A stretch of DNA of 64,000 bases from an uncultured Clostridia bacterium (GCA_947581755.1 CANPVN010000003.1:30399-94398), one strand, 5' to 3'. Counted from the first letter of the stretch, positions 17,259-26,803 are shown. The notes: a model not told the origin generated them from the sequence alone. Made by a program: numbers and translations.

Positions 17259-18347
17259 ATGGAAAAGAGTTCAAAAGCAAGAGTGGTAGTGGGAATGAGC
17301 GGCGGAGTCGATTCTTCTGTCGCCGCTTTGCTGTTAAAACGCGCGGGATATGAAGTTATAGGGCTTTTCATGAACAATTGGGAAGAGCAGGACGACGGCG
17401 TGTGTACCTCTGCCGAGGATTGGCGAGACGTGCAAGCGGTGTGCGGAAAACTCGATATTCCTTATTACGGAGTCAACTTTTCCGCCGAATATATGGAGAA
17501 AGTGTTCTCGTACTTTTTGGAAGAATACAAAAAGGGAAGAACGCCCAATCCCGACGTATTGTGTAACCGCGAGATAAAATTCGGTCCCTTTCGGGAATAT
17601 GCGAGCAAGTTGGGAGCCGACTTCATAGCGACGGGACATTATTGCGACATAGAACACGACGGAGGAACGAGGCTTTTGAAAGCCGCCGACTCCGACAAAG
17701 ATCAGACTTATTTTTTGTGCGACGTCAGGACTTACCAACTCGAAAACACACTGTTTCCTTTGGGTAAATTGAAAAAAGGCGAAGTGAGAAGAATTGCCGA
17801 GGAAAACGGGCTTGTGACTGCGCGAAAGCGAGACTCGACGGGAATATGCTTTATAGGCGAAAGGAACTTCAAAAAATTTCTGTCTCGGTATCTTCCCGCG
17901 CAAGAGGGAGAAATAAGAGATACCGCGGGTAACAAACTCGGGACGCACACGGGACTTATGTACTATACCATAGGACAGAGACGGGGTTTCGGACTCGGCG
18001 GCATAAGCGGTTATGATCAAAAACGTTGGTATGTTGTGGATAAAGATGTCAAAAACAATATATTGATAGTAAGTTGCGGCGAGGGCGAAGAATTGTATTC
18101 GAGCGGTCTCGAATGCGGTAATTTCAACAGGATAGGAGATATAGAGTTGCCCGACGCTTTTGCCTGTACCGCAAAGTTTCGTTATCGTCAGCCCGAGCAG
18201 AAGGTATGGGTAACTATTGGGGACTCGGGCGGAATAAATATCCGATTCGAGGAAAGGCAGCGCGCGATTACTCTCGGTCAATATGCGGTACTGTATCTTG
18301 ACAAGTATTGCCTCGGGGGCGGCGTAATAGACAGCGTTTATAAATAA
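17259..18347 (+). CDS. mnmA: tRNA-specific 2-thiouridylase MnmA
   Basis: Thiolates U34 of Lys, Glu and Gln tRNAs. 362 residues. The PP-loop ATP pyrophosphatase motif GMSGGVDSSVAA lies at residues about 13-24. The catalytic cysteines are in NPDVLCN (about residue 105) and STGICFIGERNF (about 200). The C-terminal beta barrel ends normally. GGAAG lies before the ATG. The sulfur donor (an IscS-type cysteine desulfurase) is not nearby. It is followed 12 bases later by a ClC transporter gene that may share its transcript. Confidence 0.96.
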   Translation: MEKSSKARVVVGMSGGVDSSVAALLLKRAGYEVIGLFMNNWEEQDDGVCTSAEDWRDVQAVCGKLDIPYYGVNFSAEYMEKVFSYFLEEYKKGRTPNPDVLCNREIKFGPFREYASKLGADFIATGHYCDIEHDGGTRLLKAADSDKDQTYFLCDVRTYQLENTLFPLGKLKKGEVRRIAEENGLVTARKRDSTGICFIGERNFKKFLSRYLPAQEGEIRDTAGNKLGTHTGLMYYTIGQRRGFGLGGISGYDQKRWYVVDKDVKNNILIVSCGEGEELYSSGLECGNFNRIGDIELPDAFACTAKFRYRQPEQKVWVTIGDSGGINIRFEERQRAITLGQYAVLYLDKYCLGGGVIDSVYK

Positions 18348-18359
18348 GGGGTATGAAAA

Positions 18360-19712
18360 TTGATTAAAGAGAGGGTAAAAAATTTTTTTGATGTGACTTG
18401 GCGAAGTCTTTTGTGCGGCGTTATTGTCGGAATCATCATTACTTTCTTTGTTCTCGGCGCAGAAGAGATAATGAGTCTCGTAAAAGAAATATTCGAACTT
18501 TCTCACGGCTCTTGGTTTTTGTGCCTATGGTTGTTTGTTACGTTGATTCTTATCGCGCTGTTGATAAATCTTATTTTTTCTTACATGCCGACAATAGACG
18601 GCAACTGTACCGCCGAAAAACTGAAAAAACGCAATATTTTGGTTCGCGCGACGGATTTTGGTTGGTTAAAGACGGGGCTTGCTTATTTTTTATCCACCTA
18701 TTTGACTTTCTTTGCGGGCTTGCCCTTCGGAGCCGAGCGTCCTTCGGCGTTTCTCGGAATAACGCTTTCGCAGGGAATATCGAGATATACGGGCGGAAAA
18801 CAAGAGGATTCGATGCGGGTTTTCGGCGAATCCGCCGCGGTGTCCGTTGCCGTGCGCGGTCCGATAACGGGATGTATATATGCAATCGAAGAACATCTCA
18901 AAAAGACAAAGGGCAAGGGAATGCGTTTTTCCCTTGCGTTCGGCGCGATATTGTCTGCGTTGACAGCCTATCTCATAGGCTTTTTGTTCATAAAAGTTAT
19001 CTTCAAACTGCATTTTTCGTCATTCGAGACCTTTTCTTTTCCCGCCATATCCATGAAATACGTATTGTATCTCATTCTTTTGGGTGTTGTAATAGGAGTG
19101 GGAGCGGGACTGTTCTTTATTTTGAGTAAATTCGGACAATATGTTTTCGGCAAGGCGGACATAAGACCTTTCTTTCTTATTGTTACCGCGGTGTTGTTGA
19201 CGGGAATTATGGGTATAATCGATATCGGCGACTATCACGGATATACTCTTTTGGGCGGCGGAACGAATATCATAGTCGGCGCGGCGAACGGGGAGTATTC
19301 CGCGCAAATACTCGGTATTTATTTTGCCGTCAAATTCGTTGTAATTTTGGCATGTATATGCTCGGGAGCGAACGGCGGAGTCTTTATTCCCTCAATGGCT
19401 TTGGGCGCGCTTTTGGGCGGACTCATGAACAAGGTTTTCGTGCTTTGGGGCATGCCTTCCGAATATCTTCCTTCGGTAATACTTATTGCCGCGGTTGCGT
19501 TTATGGGCTGTTTCATGCACTTGCCGTTAACTTCGCTTTTCCTTGCGATAGAACTTGCGGGTTTCAATTTGTTTTCCGACGGATATTCTTTCGGATTTAT
19601 CTTTGCCGTTCTCATCGTGACGATAACGAGTTACGGCATATCCATGATTTGCGAGATAAGGTCGATAAGTTTGATAAGACGAATAAATAAGCGTGTAAAA
19701 AAGCATCGTTGA
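18360..19712 (+). CDS. ClC-family chloride channel or proton antiporter
   Basis: A 450-residue integral membrane protein with about ten hydrophobic segments. ClC hallmarks are the GxExP motif (GAERPSAFLG, near residue 128, whose Glu is the gating glutamate of transporters) and GxFxP (NGGVFIPSMALG, near residue 345). This favours a chloride/proton exchanger over a pure channel. The start is a TTG at 18360, ten bases after AAGGGG; an overlapping ATG at 18353 is out of frame and stops after four codons. The stop codon directly abuts the convergent spmB stop, with no bases between and no visible terminator. Confidence 0.9.
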   Translation: MIKERVKNFFDVTWRSLLCGVIVGIIITFFVLGAEEIMSLVKEIFELSHGSWFLCLWLFVTLILIALLINLIFSYMPTIDGNCTAEKLKKRNILVRATDFGWLKTGLAYFLSTYLTFFAGLPFGAERPSAFLGITLSQGISRYTGGKQEDSMRVFGESAAVSVAVRGPITGCIYAIEEHLKKTKGKGMRFSLAFGAILSALTAYLIGFLFIKVIFKLHFSSFETFSFPAISMKYVLYLILLGVVIGVGAGLFFILSKFGQYVFGKADIRPFFLIVTAVLLTGIMGIIDIGDYHGYTLLGGGTNIIVGAANGEYSAQILGIYFAVKFVVILACICSGANGGVFIPSMALGALLGGLMNKVFVLWGMPSEYLPSVILIAAVAFMGCFMHLPLTSLFLAIELAGFNLFSDGYSFGFIFAVLIVTITSYGISMICEIRSISLIRRINKRVKKHR

Positions 19713-20219
19713 TTACATTATTCGCAGCAGAGCGCAACCTATAATACAGCCCATAATCGTCGAAACGAGCGCGACGGGAATGGCATAGCCGAGTTTTTTG
19801 ACTTTGCTTTGAGAAAAATAGATACTCGAAATATAGAATACCGTTTCCGAGGAACCGTATATGAGCGAGGCGCATCTGCCTATATAAGTATCGGTGCCGT
19901 AAGTCGAATAAATATTATCCAATATCGACAGCGAGCCCGCGCCCGACAGCGGACGCAAGATAATGAGTTCGGTAAGTTCTTTGGGAATGCCGACGAATTT
20001 CATGACGGGTTCCATAAGATTTGCCAAGAGCGCCGCGACGCCGCTGCTTCTGAAAACTTCGCAAGCCATCATTATCGTAAGCAGGTATGGCAAGACTTGA
20101 AACATAAGATCCATAGCCGAACGCGCGCCTTCTATGTAGTAGGAATACGGGTCCTTTTTTTTGAGGAAGGACAGAATAAGTACCGTTAAAAATATTACGG
20201 GGACAACATATACCGTCAT
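19713..20219 (-). CDS. spmB: Spore maturation protein B
   Basis: Membrane protein of 168 residues with a nucleoside-recognition (Gate) fold. SpmA and SpmB are needed for spore core dehydration in Bacillus and Clostridium. Motifs such as PLSGAGSLSILDNIYSTYGTD and YGSSETVFY are typical of SpmB. The ATG at 20219 overlaps the spmA stop as ATGA, so translation is coupled; longer upstream extensions of this frame are inside spmA. It ends tail-to-tail with the ClC gene. Presence implies that the organism sporulates. Confidence 0.93.
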   Translation of the reverse strand: MTVYVVPVIFLTVLILSFLKKKDPYSYYIEGARSAMDLMFQVLPYLLTIMMACEVFRSSGVAALLANLMEPVMKFVGIPKELTELIILRPLSGAGSLSILDNIYSTYGTDTYIGRCASLIYGSSETVFYISSIYFSQSKVKKLGYAIPVALVSTIMGCIIGCALLRIM

Positions 20220-20839
20220 GATTTCTCGGGATACCTCCGAAGTCTCGGACGAGTCTCTTGAGCAGCTTTTTTCTTTTTGAAGATTGCCGAAAGGCGGGAA
20301 ATGAGTTTTACCAAAACTATGCCGATGACGGTGGACAATACGGTAGCTATTATGCAAGGGATAAGAAAATCGCTCGGATTAACGGAGCCGTGGTTTGCGC
20401 GCATACCTATAACGGTCGTGGGCAGGAGTTGAAGGCTCGTAGCCGAGATGACGGTAAGCATTATCATATTTACATTGACTTTATCGCTGCCGTTGTCCAT
20501 GCCTTTGATGGCGTTTATACCCATAGGAGTGGCGGCATTGCCGAGTCCCAGCAAATTTGCGCTCATGTTCATGGAGATATATTTTTGCGTCTTTTCGTCC
20601 GTCCCCGGAAACAGAAATTTGATGAGCGGTCTTAACAATTTTGCGATAAAGTCGGAAATACCGAGTTTGTCTAAAATTGCGAACAAACCCAACCAAAATC
20701 CGTATAACGCCACAAGGTCTATGGCAAGGAGAACGGAATCGTTTGCGCCCTTAAGCATGGAAGATAGCGCGAGGGCGGGGTCTTTGAAGAGAAGAGTTGC
20801 TATACTTGCAATCAAAATGACGAGCCAAGCTTTGTTCAT
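20216..20839 (-). CDS. spmA: Spore maturation protein A
   Basis: A 207-residue membrane protein, partner of SpmB. The conserved region NMSANLLGLGNAATPMGINA is characteristic of SpmA, and hydrophobic segments match a Gate-domain half. The start at 20839 is supported by a GAGG site and by the family N-terminus MNKAWLVILIAS; the frame is open upstream but that stretch is the metG promoter region. A TATATT sits about 20 bases upstream, but its -35 is poor, so the promoter (possibly for a sporulation sigma factor) is not assigned. The C-terminal tail is lysine- and arginine-rich. Confidence 0.93.
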   Translation of the reverse strand: MNKAWLVILIASIATLLFKDPALALSSMLKGANDSVLLAIDLVALYGFWLGLFAILDKLGISDFIAKLLRPLIKFLFPGTDEKTQKYISMNMSANLLGLGNAATPMGINAIKGMDNGSDKVNVNMIMLTVISATSLQLLPTTVIGMRANHGSVNPSDFLIPCIIATVLSTVIGIVLVKLISRLSAIFKKKKAAQETRPRLRRYPEKS

Positions 20840-20885
20840 AAATATACCTCGTCTTAATATATGTCGGAAATTTCGATAAAAGAAT

Positions 20886-20914
20886 TTGATTTTTACAAAA
20901 CTATGTTGTATAAT
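20886..20914 (+). promoter_or_regulatory. Promoter of the metG operon
   Basis: TTGATT 20886-20891, 17-base spacer, TATAAT 20909-20914. It faces away from spmA and leaves a leader of about 30 bases before the TTG start of metG. No T-box is present. Confidence 0.75.
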
Positions 20915-20950
20915 AGATAAAATTCCAAAGTAAACGGAGGGTAACAAGCA

Positions 20951-22855
20951 TTGAAAGAGAAATTTTATATTACAACGCCTTTGTATTATCCGAGTGGTAA
21001 ATGGCACTTGGGACACAGTTACACAACGGTATGTTGCGACGCAATAGCGCGTTATAAACGAATGTCGGGGTACGATGTTTTTTACCTTACGGGTACCGAC
21101 GAACACGGACAGAAGATAGAGGAGCGCGCCAAAGATGCGGGAATGACTCCCAAACAATTTGTGGACGGCTTGGTGGACAATATCAAGTCTTTATGGCAAA
21201 GACTCGATATTTCTTACGATAAATTCATTCGCACAACCGATGATTATCATGTCAAAAGCGTGCAGAAGATATTTACCTATCTGTACGAAAAAGGCGATAT
21301 ATACAAGGCGACTTACAAGGGAAAATATTGTGTTCCCTGCGAGTCTTTTTGGACGGACACTCAACTTGTAGACGGCAAGTGTCCCGATTGCGGCAGGCCC
21401 GTTATCGATAGCGCAGAAGAGAGTTATTTCTTCCGTTTGAGCAAGTACGGAGACAGAATAAGAAAGTTGTTGACCGAAACGGATTTTCTCGAACCCAAGA
21501 GCAGAGTAAACGAGATGGTAAATAATTTTATCGACAAAGGACTCAACGACTTGGCTGTGACAAGGACTTCGGTGGAATGGGGCATACCCGTTCCCTTCGA
21601 CTCCAAGCATAAAGTTTACGTATGGATAGACGCTCTTTCCAACTATATAAACGCGTTGGGCTATAACGGAGACGAAAAACTCATGAGTTATTGGCCCGCA
21701 AACGTTCACATGGTGGGTAAGGAAATAGTAAGGTTTCACTCCATAATATGGCCTGCGATACTTATGGCTCTCGATTTGCCTTTGCCCAAGAAGGTATACG
21801 GACACGGTTGGTTGCTTTTGGGCGGAGACAAGATGAGTAAATCCAAGGGAAACGTAGCCGACCCCTTTATGCTCATAGACAAATACGGAGTAGACGCGGT
21901 AAGATATTATTTGTTGCGAGAGGTGCCTTTCGGTTCCGACGGAGCGTTTACGCCCGAGGCGTTTTTGACTCGATATAATTCCGATCTTGCCAACGACCTC
22001 GGAAATCTCGTAAAGAGAACGCTTGCGATGAGCAGACAATATTTTGGCGGGAAGGTGACCATAGGCACGACCGAAGCCGCCGACGCAGAGTTTACCGACG
22101 AAATAAATTCTTTGAAAAGCAAGGTGGATAACGCCATAGATAAATTGAATTGTCCCGCCGCGCTCGAAGCGATTTTTGCGGTGATAAGCAAAGCCAATAA
22201 ATATATAGACGCGAACACTCCGTGGGTATTGTTCTCCAAGGGCGAGACCCAAAGACTTAAAACGGTGATTTACAACTTGTTGGAGTCCATAAGAGTGTGC
22301 GCGACTTTGTTGTCGCCTTTTATCACAAAAGGAACGGAGAAGATATTCGAAGGATTGAATATCGAGAAACCCAAGACCGACGAGAGAGCGGTTTACATTG
22401 AAGATAACGAATACAATACGGTTGAACAGCCTGCATTGTATCTGAGAGTGGATATAAAGAAGGAGCTTAAAGAAATGGAAGAGAAAGTCGAAAAGACGGC
22501 AGAGGTAAAAGAAGAACCTCAAGACAAGAAACCTTTGATAGGCATAGAGGACTTTGACAAATTGGATCTCAGAATTGCCGAAGTTATCGCTTGCGAAAAA
22601 GTGGAAAAGGCGGATAAACTGCTAAAACTTACGGTAAGACTCGGAGACGAGGAGAGAACCGTCGTAAGCGGAATAGCGAAGAGTTATACGCCCGAACAGA
22701 TGGTGGGGAAAAAGGTGGTATTGGTTGCCAATCTCAAACCCGTGAAATTGCGCGGTATAGAGAGCGCGGGCATGGTTATTTGCGCCGATTGCGGAGACGG
22801 CGTATCGTTGGTTTGTCCCGAGAAAGAGACGGACAGCGGGGCTAAGGTATGCTGA
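20951..22855 (+). CDS. metG: Methionyl-tRNA synthetase with C-terminal tRNA-binding domain
   Basis: Charges tRNA-Met; 634 residues. Class I signatures are HLGH at residues 19-22 and KMSKSKGN near 294. A zinc knuckle (CVPC...CPDC) lies near residues 125-150. Residues about 530-634 form the EMAP-like tRNA-binding/dimer domain (DFDKLDLRIAEV ... VSGIAKSY). The preceding linker (about 500-525) is Lys/Glu-rich. Start is TTG at 20951, with GGAGGG nine bases upstream. Its last seven bases overlap tatD, so the two genes are translationally coupled. Confidence 0.97.
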   Translation: MKEKFYITTPLYYPSGKWHLGHSYTTVCCDAIARYKRMSGYDVFYLTGTDEHGQKIEERAKDAGMTPKQFVDGLVDNIKSLWQRLDISYDKFIRTTDDYHVKSVQKIFTYLYEKGDIYKATYKGKYCVPCESFWTDTQLVDGKCPDCGRPVIDSAEESYFFRLSKYGDRIRKLLTETDFLEPKSRVNEMVNNFIDKGLNDLAVTRTSVEWGIPVPFDSKHKVYVWIDALSNYINALGYNGDEKLMSYWPANVHMVGKEIVRFHSIIWPAILMALDLPLPKKVYGHGWLLLGGDKMSKSKGNVADPFMLIDKYGVDAVRYYLLREVPFGSDGAFTPEAFLTRYNSDLANDLGNLVKRTLAMSRQYFGGKVTIGTTEAADAEFTDEINSLKSKVDNAIDKLNCPAALEAIFAVISKANKYIDANTPWVLFSKGETQRLKTVIYNLLESIRVCATLLSPFITKGTEKIFEGLNIEKPKTDERAVYIEDNEYNTVEQPALYLRVDIKKELKEMEEKVEKTAEVKEEPQDKKPLIGIEDFDKLDLRIAEVIACEKVEKADKLLKLTVRLGDEERTVVSGIAKSYTPEQMVGKKVVLVANLKPVKLRGIESAGMVICADCGDGVSLVCPEKETDSGAKVC

Positions 22856-23619
22856 TAGATACTCATGCGCATCTTACCGACGAGAAATTCGACGGAGAGG
22901 CGATAATCGCGGCTATGCCCGAAGATAAACTCGAAAAGATAATTTGCATAGGATTCGATATGCAAAGTTCCCGCGACGGTCTTGCGCTTGCCCAAAAGCA
23001 TAACGCAGTCTATGCGGCGGTGGGAGTACACCCTTCGGAGTTGCTTTCGGTGACAGAAGAGGATATGAGCGAACTTGTCGAACTGTCGAAACATCCCAAG
23101 ACCGTTGCGATAGGAGAGATAGGACTCGATTATCATGACGAGGACGTTCCCAAAGAGGTACAAAAAAAGTGGCTCGTAAGGCAGTTGGAAGTCGTAAAAG
23201 AGAGCGGATTGCCCGCGGTATTCCATCTGCGCGACGCTTACGGCGATATGTACGATATAATAAGAGCGCACCGAGATTGTCTCAAAGCGGGAGCGGTTAT
23301 GCACTGCTTTTCGGGCTCCAAAGAGACGGCGCGCAATTATCTCGATATGGGCTTTTATATTTCTTTCAGCGGCTCGGTTACTTTCAAAAATGCGCGCAAT
23401 CTTGCCGAAGTTGCGCCCGAAGTACCGTCGGACAGATTGCTTGTGGAGACGGATTGTCCCTATCTTGCGCCCACTCCTTTGAGAGGCACGGTAAATCAAC
23501 CCAAGAATGTTTGGTTGACGGCGCAAAAGCTCGCAGAGTTGCGTAATTGCGAGTTGAACGAAATAGAAAAGATTACCGTTGATAACGCATATACATTATT
23601 TACTAAGATGAAGAGGTGA
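22849..23619 (+). CDS. TatD-family metal-dependent hydrolase
   Basis: A 256-residue TIM-barrel hydrolase of the TatD/YcfH family; characterised members are Mg-dependent DNA 3'-5' exonucleases. The metal-binding HxH is at residues 6 and 8 (IDTHAHL); further ligands lie in IGEIGLDYH, VFHLRDA, MHCFSG and VETDCPY. It starts inside the last codons of metG, a very common metG-tatD arrangement, and stops nine bases before the next start. The downstream radical SAM gene is of the type found linked to tatD. Confidence 0.94.
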   Translation: MLIDTHAHLTDEKFDGEAIIAAMPEDKLEKIICIGFDMQSSRDGLALAQKHNAVYAAVGVHPSELLSVTEEDMSELVELSKHPKTVAIGEIGLDYHDEDVPKEVQKKWLVRQLEVVKESGLPAVFHLRDAYGDMYDIIRAHRDCLKAGAVMHCFSGSKETARNYLDMGFYISFSGSVTFKNARNLAEVAPEVPSDRLLVETDCPYLAPTPLRGTVNQPKNVWLTAQKLAELRNCELNEIEKITVDNAYTLFTKMKR

Positions 23620-23627
23620 AAAACATC

Positions 23628-24224
23628 ATGGATACTTATGTTTATAAATTCGAAAAGAATCTGTATATCAATTTGACAAATCGTTGCAACAATAATTGCA
23701 GTTTTTGTCTCAGAAAGAATATGGAAGGGATCGACGGAAACAAACTTTGGATGCAACGCGAAGCGACCGCCGAAGAGATCATCGAACTCATTAAGGGTTT
23801 CGATGAAAAAGAGTACGAGGACATAGTATTTTGCGGTTACGGCGAAAGCACCTATCGCGTCGAAGAGATGAAGAAGGTGGCGGCTTACGCCCATTCGATA
23901 GGCAAAAAGACAAGGCTCGACACCAACGGACTCGGCAACGAGTTGAACGGCAGAGACATTGTTCCCGAACTCAAAGGACTGATAGATAAAGTATCTATAT
24001 CTTTGAACGAAAAGAACGCCCAAAAGTACGATGAAGTATCTCATTCGATTTACGGATTAAGGGCTTTCGATATAATGCTTGCCTTTACCGACGAATGTGT
24101 AAAAGCGGGCATGGATACATTGATGACGGTAGTGGACGTCATAAGCAAAGAGGATATAGAGGAGTGTCGAAAGATAGCGTTGGCGCACGGCGCGAAATTC
24201 CGTGTGAGAGAATATATTAAATGA
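23628..24224 (+). CDS. TatD-linked radical SAM protein
   Basis: A short (198-residue) radical SAM protein. The [4Fe-4S] ligands are Cys20, Cys24 and Cys27 (CNNNCSFC, the CxxxCxxC pattern), and YGESTY may be part of the SAM-binding glycine-rich strand. A family of such proteins encoded next to tatD is recognised in Clostridia (the TIGR04038-type), but its reaction is unknown to me. Start ATG at 23628 is placed by AAGAGGTG just upstream; an in-frame GTG at 23616 overlaps the tatD stop. At this length it is a minimal barrel without C-terminal accessory clusters. Confidence 0.85.
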   Translation: MDTYVYKFEKNLYINLTNRCNNNCSFCLRKNMEGIDGNKLWMQREATAEEIIELIKGFDEKEYEDIVFCGYGESTYRVEEMKKVAAYAHSIGKKTRLDTNGLGNELNGRDIVPELKGLIDKVSISLNEKNAQKYDEVSHSIYGLRAFDIMLAFTDECVKAGMDTLMTVVDVISKEDIEECRKIALAHGAKFRVREYIK

Positions 24225-24239
24225 CAAGGAGAAAACGAA

Positions 24240-25481
24240 ATGACGGATAAAAAACTTGACGAATACGGCATGTTGGCTGTAAGACAGGGTATAAATTTGC
24301 AACGCGGCGAAAGCCTCGTTATCGCGTCTCCCATAGAATGCGGAGACTTTGCGCGCGCCATAGCGGAGCAAGGCTACAAGGCGGGAGCAAAAAAAGTTAC
24401 GGTATTTTGGCGTGATTCCGAAATGAGCAAGTTGTCGTATAAATACGAGGACATAGACACATTGACGGATATTCCTCAATGGTTAGTGGATTCGCGCAGT
24501 TACGTTGTCGATACTAAGGCGTGCTACATAAATATAATTTCCGACGATCCCGAAGGCTTTGTCGACGTAGACCCGAAAAAACTTATCGCGTCGAGTCGCG
24601 CTTCTCGGGTGGCATTGAAAAAATTCCGCGATTCGACTTCCAACAACAATACGAGGTGGTTGATAGTCGCTTATCCCAACGCGGCTTGGGCGAAGAAAAT
24701 GTTCCCGAACTTGAGCGAGAGCGAGGCTGTCGATAAACAGTGGGAATATATTCATAAGACCATGAGAATGGATACAAAAGACAGTCTTAAAGCCTGGAAA
24801 GAGCACGAAAACGCTTTGTGCGAACGAAGCAAATTCTTGAACGAGGCTCATATCAAAACTTTCCGTTATACAAATTCTTTGGGCACCGATTTTACGATAG
24901 GAATGCCCGAAGGGTATAAATTCACGGGAGCGAGAGAAAAATCTCTCGGCGGAGTGGACTTTACCGCGAATATGCCTACCGAAGAGGTGTTCTCGTCTCC
25001 CGACAGAATGACGGCGAACGGTACTTTGGTAGCGTCTATGCCGCTTATACATAACGGAAACCTCATAGAGAATTTTGCTATAACTTTCAAGGACGGAAAA
25101 GTCGTGGATTATCGCGCCGAAAAAGGCTATGAAATTTTGAAGGGAATAATCGAGACAGATGAAGGCTCTCATTATCTCGGCGAAATTGCGCTTGTAGGCT
25201 ACAATACGCCGATACAAAACCTCAAAACATTGTTCTATAACACGCTTTTCGACGAAAACGCAAGTTGTCACTTTGCGCTCGGCAACGGCTTCCCGTCATG
25301 TCTTAAAGGCGGCAGCGAAATGAGTGAAGAGGAACTTAAAAAACACGGTTTGAACGTTTCGCTCGAACATACCGACTTTATGGTGGGAACGGCGGATCTT
25401 ACGATAACGGCAACCACCGCGGACGGAAAAACTTTGAGTATTTTCAAAAACGGCGATTGGGATTTGAAAATAATCAAATAA
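24240..25481 (+). CDS. Aminopeptidase, M29 family
   Basis: A 413-residue metallo-aminopeptidase of the thermophilic AmpS/PepS (M29) type that removes N-terminal residues from peptides in the cytoplasm. Conserved features include the N-terminal GINLQRGESLVIASP and probable metal ligands in the second half: Glu in MPTEEVFSSPD, Glu in LGEIALV, His in NASCHFALGNGF, and His/Asp in LEHTDFMVGTADL. Length is normal. It follows the radical SAM gene by 15 bases, with AAGGAG in the gap, and is probably the fourth gene of the metG operon. Confidence 0.93.
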   Translation: MTDKKLDEYGMLAVRQGINLQRGESLVIASPIECGDFARAIAEQGYKAGAKKVTVFWRDSEMSKLSYKYEDIDTLTDIPQWLVDSRSYVVDTKACYINIISDDPEGFVDVDPKKLIASSRASRVALKKFRDSTSNNNTRWLIVAYPNAAWAKKMFPNLSESEAVDKQWEYIHKTMRMDTKDSLKAWKEHENALCERSKFLNEAHIKTFRYTNSLGTDFTIGMPEGYKFTGAREKSLGGVDFTANMPTEEVFSSPDRMTANGTLVASMPLIHNGNLIENFAITFKDGKVVDYRAEKGYEILKGIIETDEGSHYLGEIALVGYNTPIQNLKTLFYNTLFDENASCHFALGNGFPSCLKGGSEMSEEELKKHGLNVSLEHTDFMVGTADLTITATTADGKTLSIFKNGDWDLKIIK

Positions 25482-25519
25482 CGATAAATTACCGATAATA
25501 ATCGATAGAGGACAAAAAT

Positions 25520-26758
25520 ATGTATCGTGCCGAAAAACGAAAATCCGAGATTCCCGCTTCCGAAGAAAATCCCGAAGAAAGAGTCGAAGAAACTTTATCG
25601 GAAGAAAGAATCGACGAACACATATCCGAAGGAAACCACGAAGAAACTTTACCCGAAAACAAGAAAAAATTCGGCAATGCCTTTTGGCGTGTAACCAAAA
25701 AAGTTCTGTATCATATCTTTATAGACGGTTTGTCGGGAATGGCGGTCGGTTTATTCGCTACTTTGATAATAGGTACTATAATTTGTCAGATCGCTTCGTT
25801 CATTCCCGGAAAAATAGGCGGATTTATCGACGCCATGGGCAGAATAGCAAAAGCGATGACGGGCGCGGGCATAGGCTTGGGCGTAGCGTATAAACTCAAA
25901 AAGCCCGCTTTGGTGGGAGTCAGCGCCGCCGTCGTCGGAATGGTAGGCGCGTACGCTTCCAAAATAATAGCGGGTACGATTTTTTCAGCGTCTGCCAACA
26001 CTTTATTGGAAGGAGTAGGCGAGCCGTTGGGAGCGTTTATAGGCGCGTTGGTGGCGATAGACATAGGCAGTCTCGTATCGGGAAAGACAAAAATAGATAT
26101 TTTGGTAACTCCGTTGTGCGCCATAGTGAGCGGCGCGGCGATAGGGTTATTGGCTGGACCGCCGATTTCCGCGCTTATGACGGCATTGGGAAAATTGATC
26201 GACGTTGCGACCGTTCAACAACCTTTTATTATGGGAATAGTAGTCTCTGTGCTTATGGGTATGGCTCTTACGCTTCCCATAAGTTCTGCTGCGATAGGAG
26301 TATCGCTGTCCTTGGGCGGCATTGCCGCGGGAGCGGCTACCGTGGGTTGCTGTTGTCAAATGGTGGGATTCGCCGTTATGAGTTTTCGCGAAAACAAGTT
26401 CGGCGGACTCGTTGCGCAAGGAATCGGCACCTCAATGCTTCAAATGCCCAATATAATAAAAAAGCCCGTAATTTGGTTGCCGCCTATTATTGCGAGCGCG
26501 ATTTTGGGTCCCATATCGAGCGTCGCGCTTAAAATGACGAGCAACGCCGTCGGTTCGGGAATGGGTACCGCGGGACTCGTGGGACCTATAATGACTTTTA
26601 CCGTAATGCTCGAAGCGGGAACGCCTTGGTGGCTTATATTGATAGAGGTTTTGGGAATGTATTTCATTTTGCCCGCGGCGATCTGCTTGGGATTAAGCGA
26701 ACTTATGCGTAAGATAGGACTTATAAAAAAAGACGATATGTTGCTTAAATTGAATTGA
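25520..26758 (+). CDS. PTS-type EIIC-like membrane transporter (PTS_EIIC_2 family)
   Basis: A 412-residue membrane protein with an acidic, Glu-rich cytoplasmic N-terminus (about 60 residues) and roughly ten glycine- and alanine-rich hydrophobic segments, for example GAGIGLGVAYKLKKPALVGVS. The pattern matches the PTS_EIIC_2 family (PF13303-type). No EIIA or EIIB domain is fused or adjacent, so phosphotransfer is uncertain and it could act as a secondary transporter; substrate unknown. It follows the aminopeptidase by 38 bases, with GAGGA before the ATG. Confidence 0.8.
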   Translation: MYRAEKRKSEIPASEENPEERVEETLSEERIDEHISEGNHEETLPENKKKFGNAFWRVTKKVLYHIFIDGLSGMAVGLFATLIIGTIICQIASFIPGKIGGFIDAMGRIAKAMTGAGIGLGVAYKLKKPALVGVSAAVVGMVGAYASKIIAGTIFSASANTLLEGVGEPLGAFIGALVAIDIGSLVSGKTKIDILVTPLCAIVSGAAIGLLAGPPISALMTALGKLIDVATVQQPFIMGIVVSVLMGMALTLPISSAAIGVSLSLGGIAAGAATVGCCCQMVGFAVMSFRENKFGGLVAQGIGTSMLQMPNIIKKPVIWLPPIIASAILGPISSVALKMTSNAVGSGMGTAGLVGPIMTFTVMLEAGTPWWLILIEVLGMYFILPAAICLGLSELMRKIGLIKKDDMLLKLN

Positions 26759-26770
26759 TAAAACTTATAA

Positions 26771-26803
26771 ACGGCGCAATGGTAAGACTTATCGTTGCGC
26801 CGT
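26771..26803 (+). terminator. Hairpin after the PTS-like gene
   Basis: ACGGCGCAA / TTGCGCCGT perfect nine-base stem with a 15-base loop. It lacks a T run on the plus strand, so it may be a weak terminator or an mRNA 3' stabiliser. Confidence 0.4.

Noticed and set aside
20915..20950. T-box leader before metG
   Set aside because: The leader after the TATAAT box is only about 30 bases, too short for a T-box.
20840..21157. N-terminal extension of SpmA by about 106 codons
   Set aside because: This stretch is the divergent metG promoter and start; the SpmA family begins at the ATG at 20839, which has its own ribosome site.
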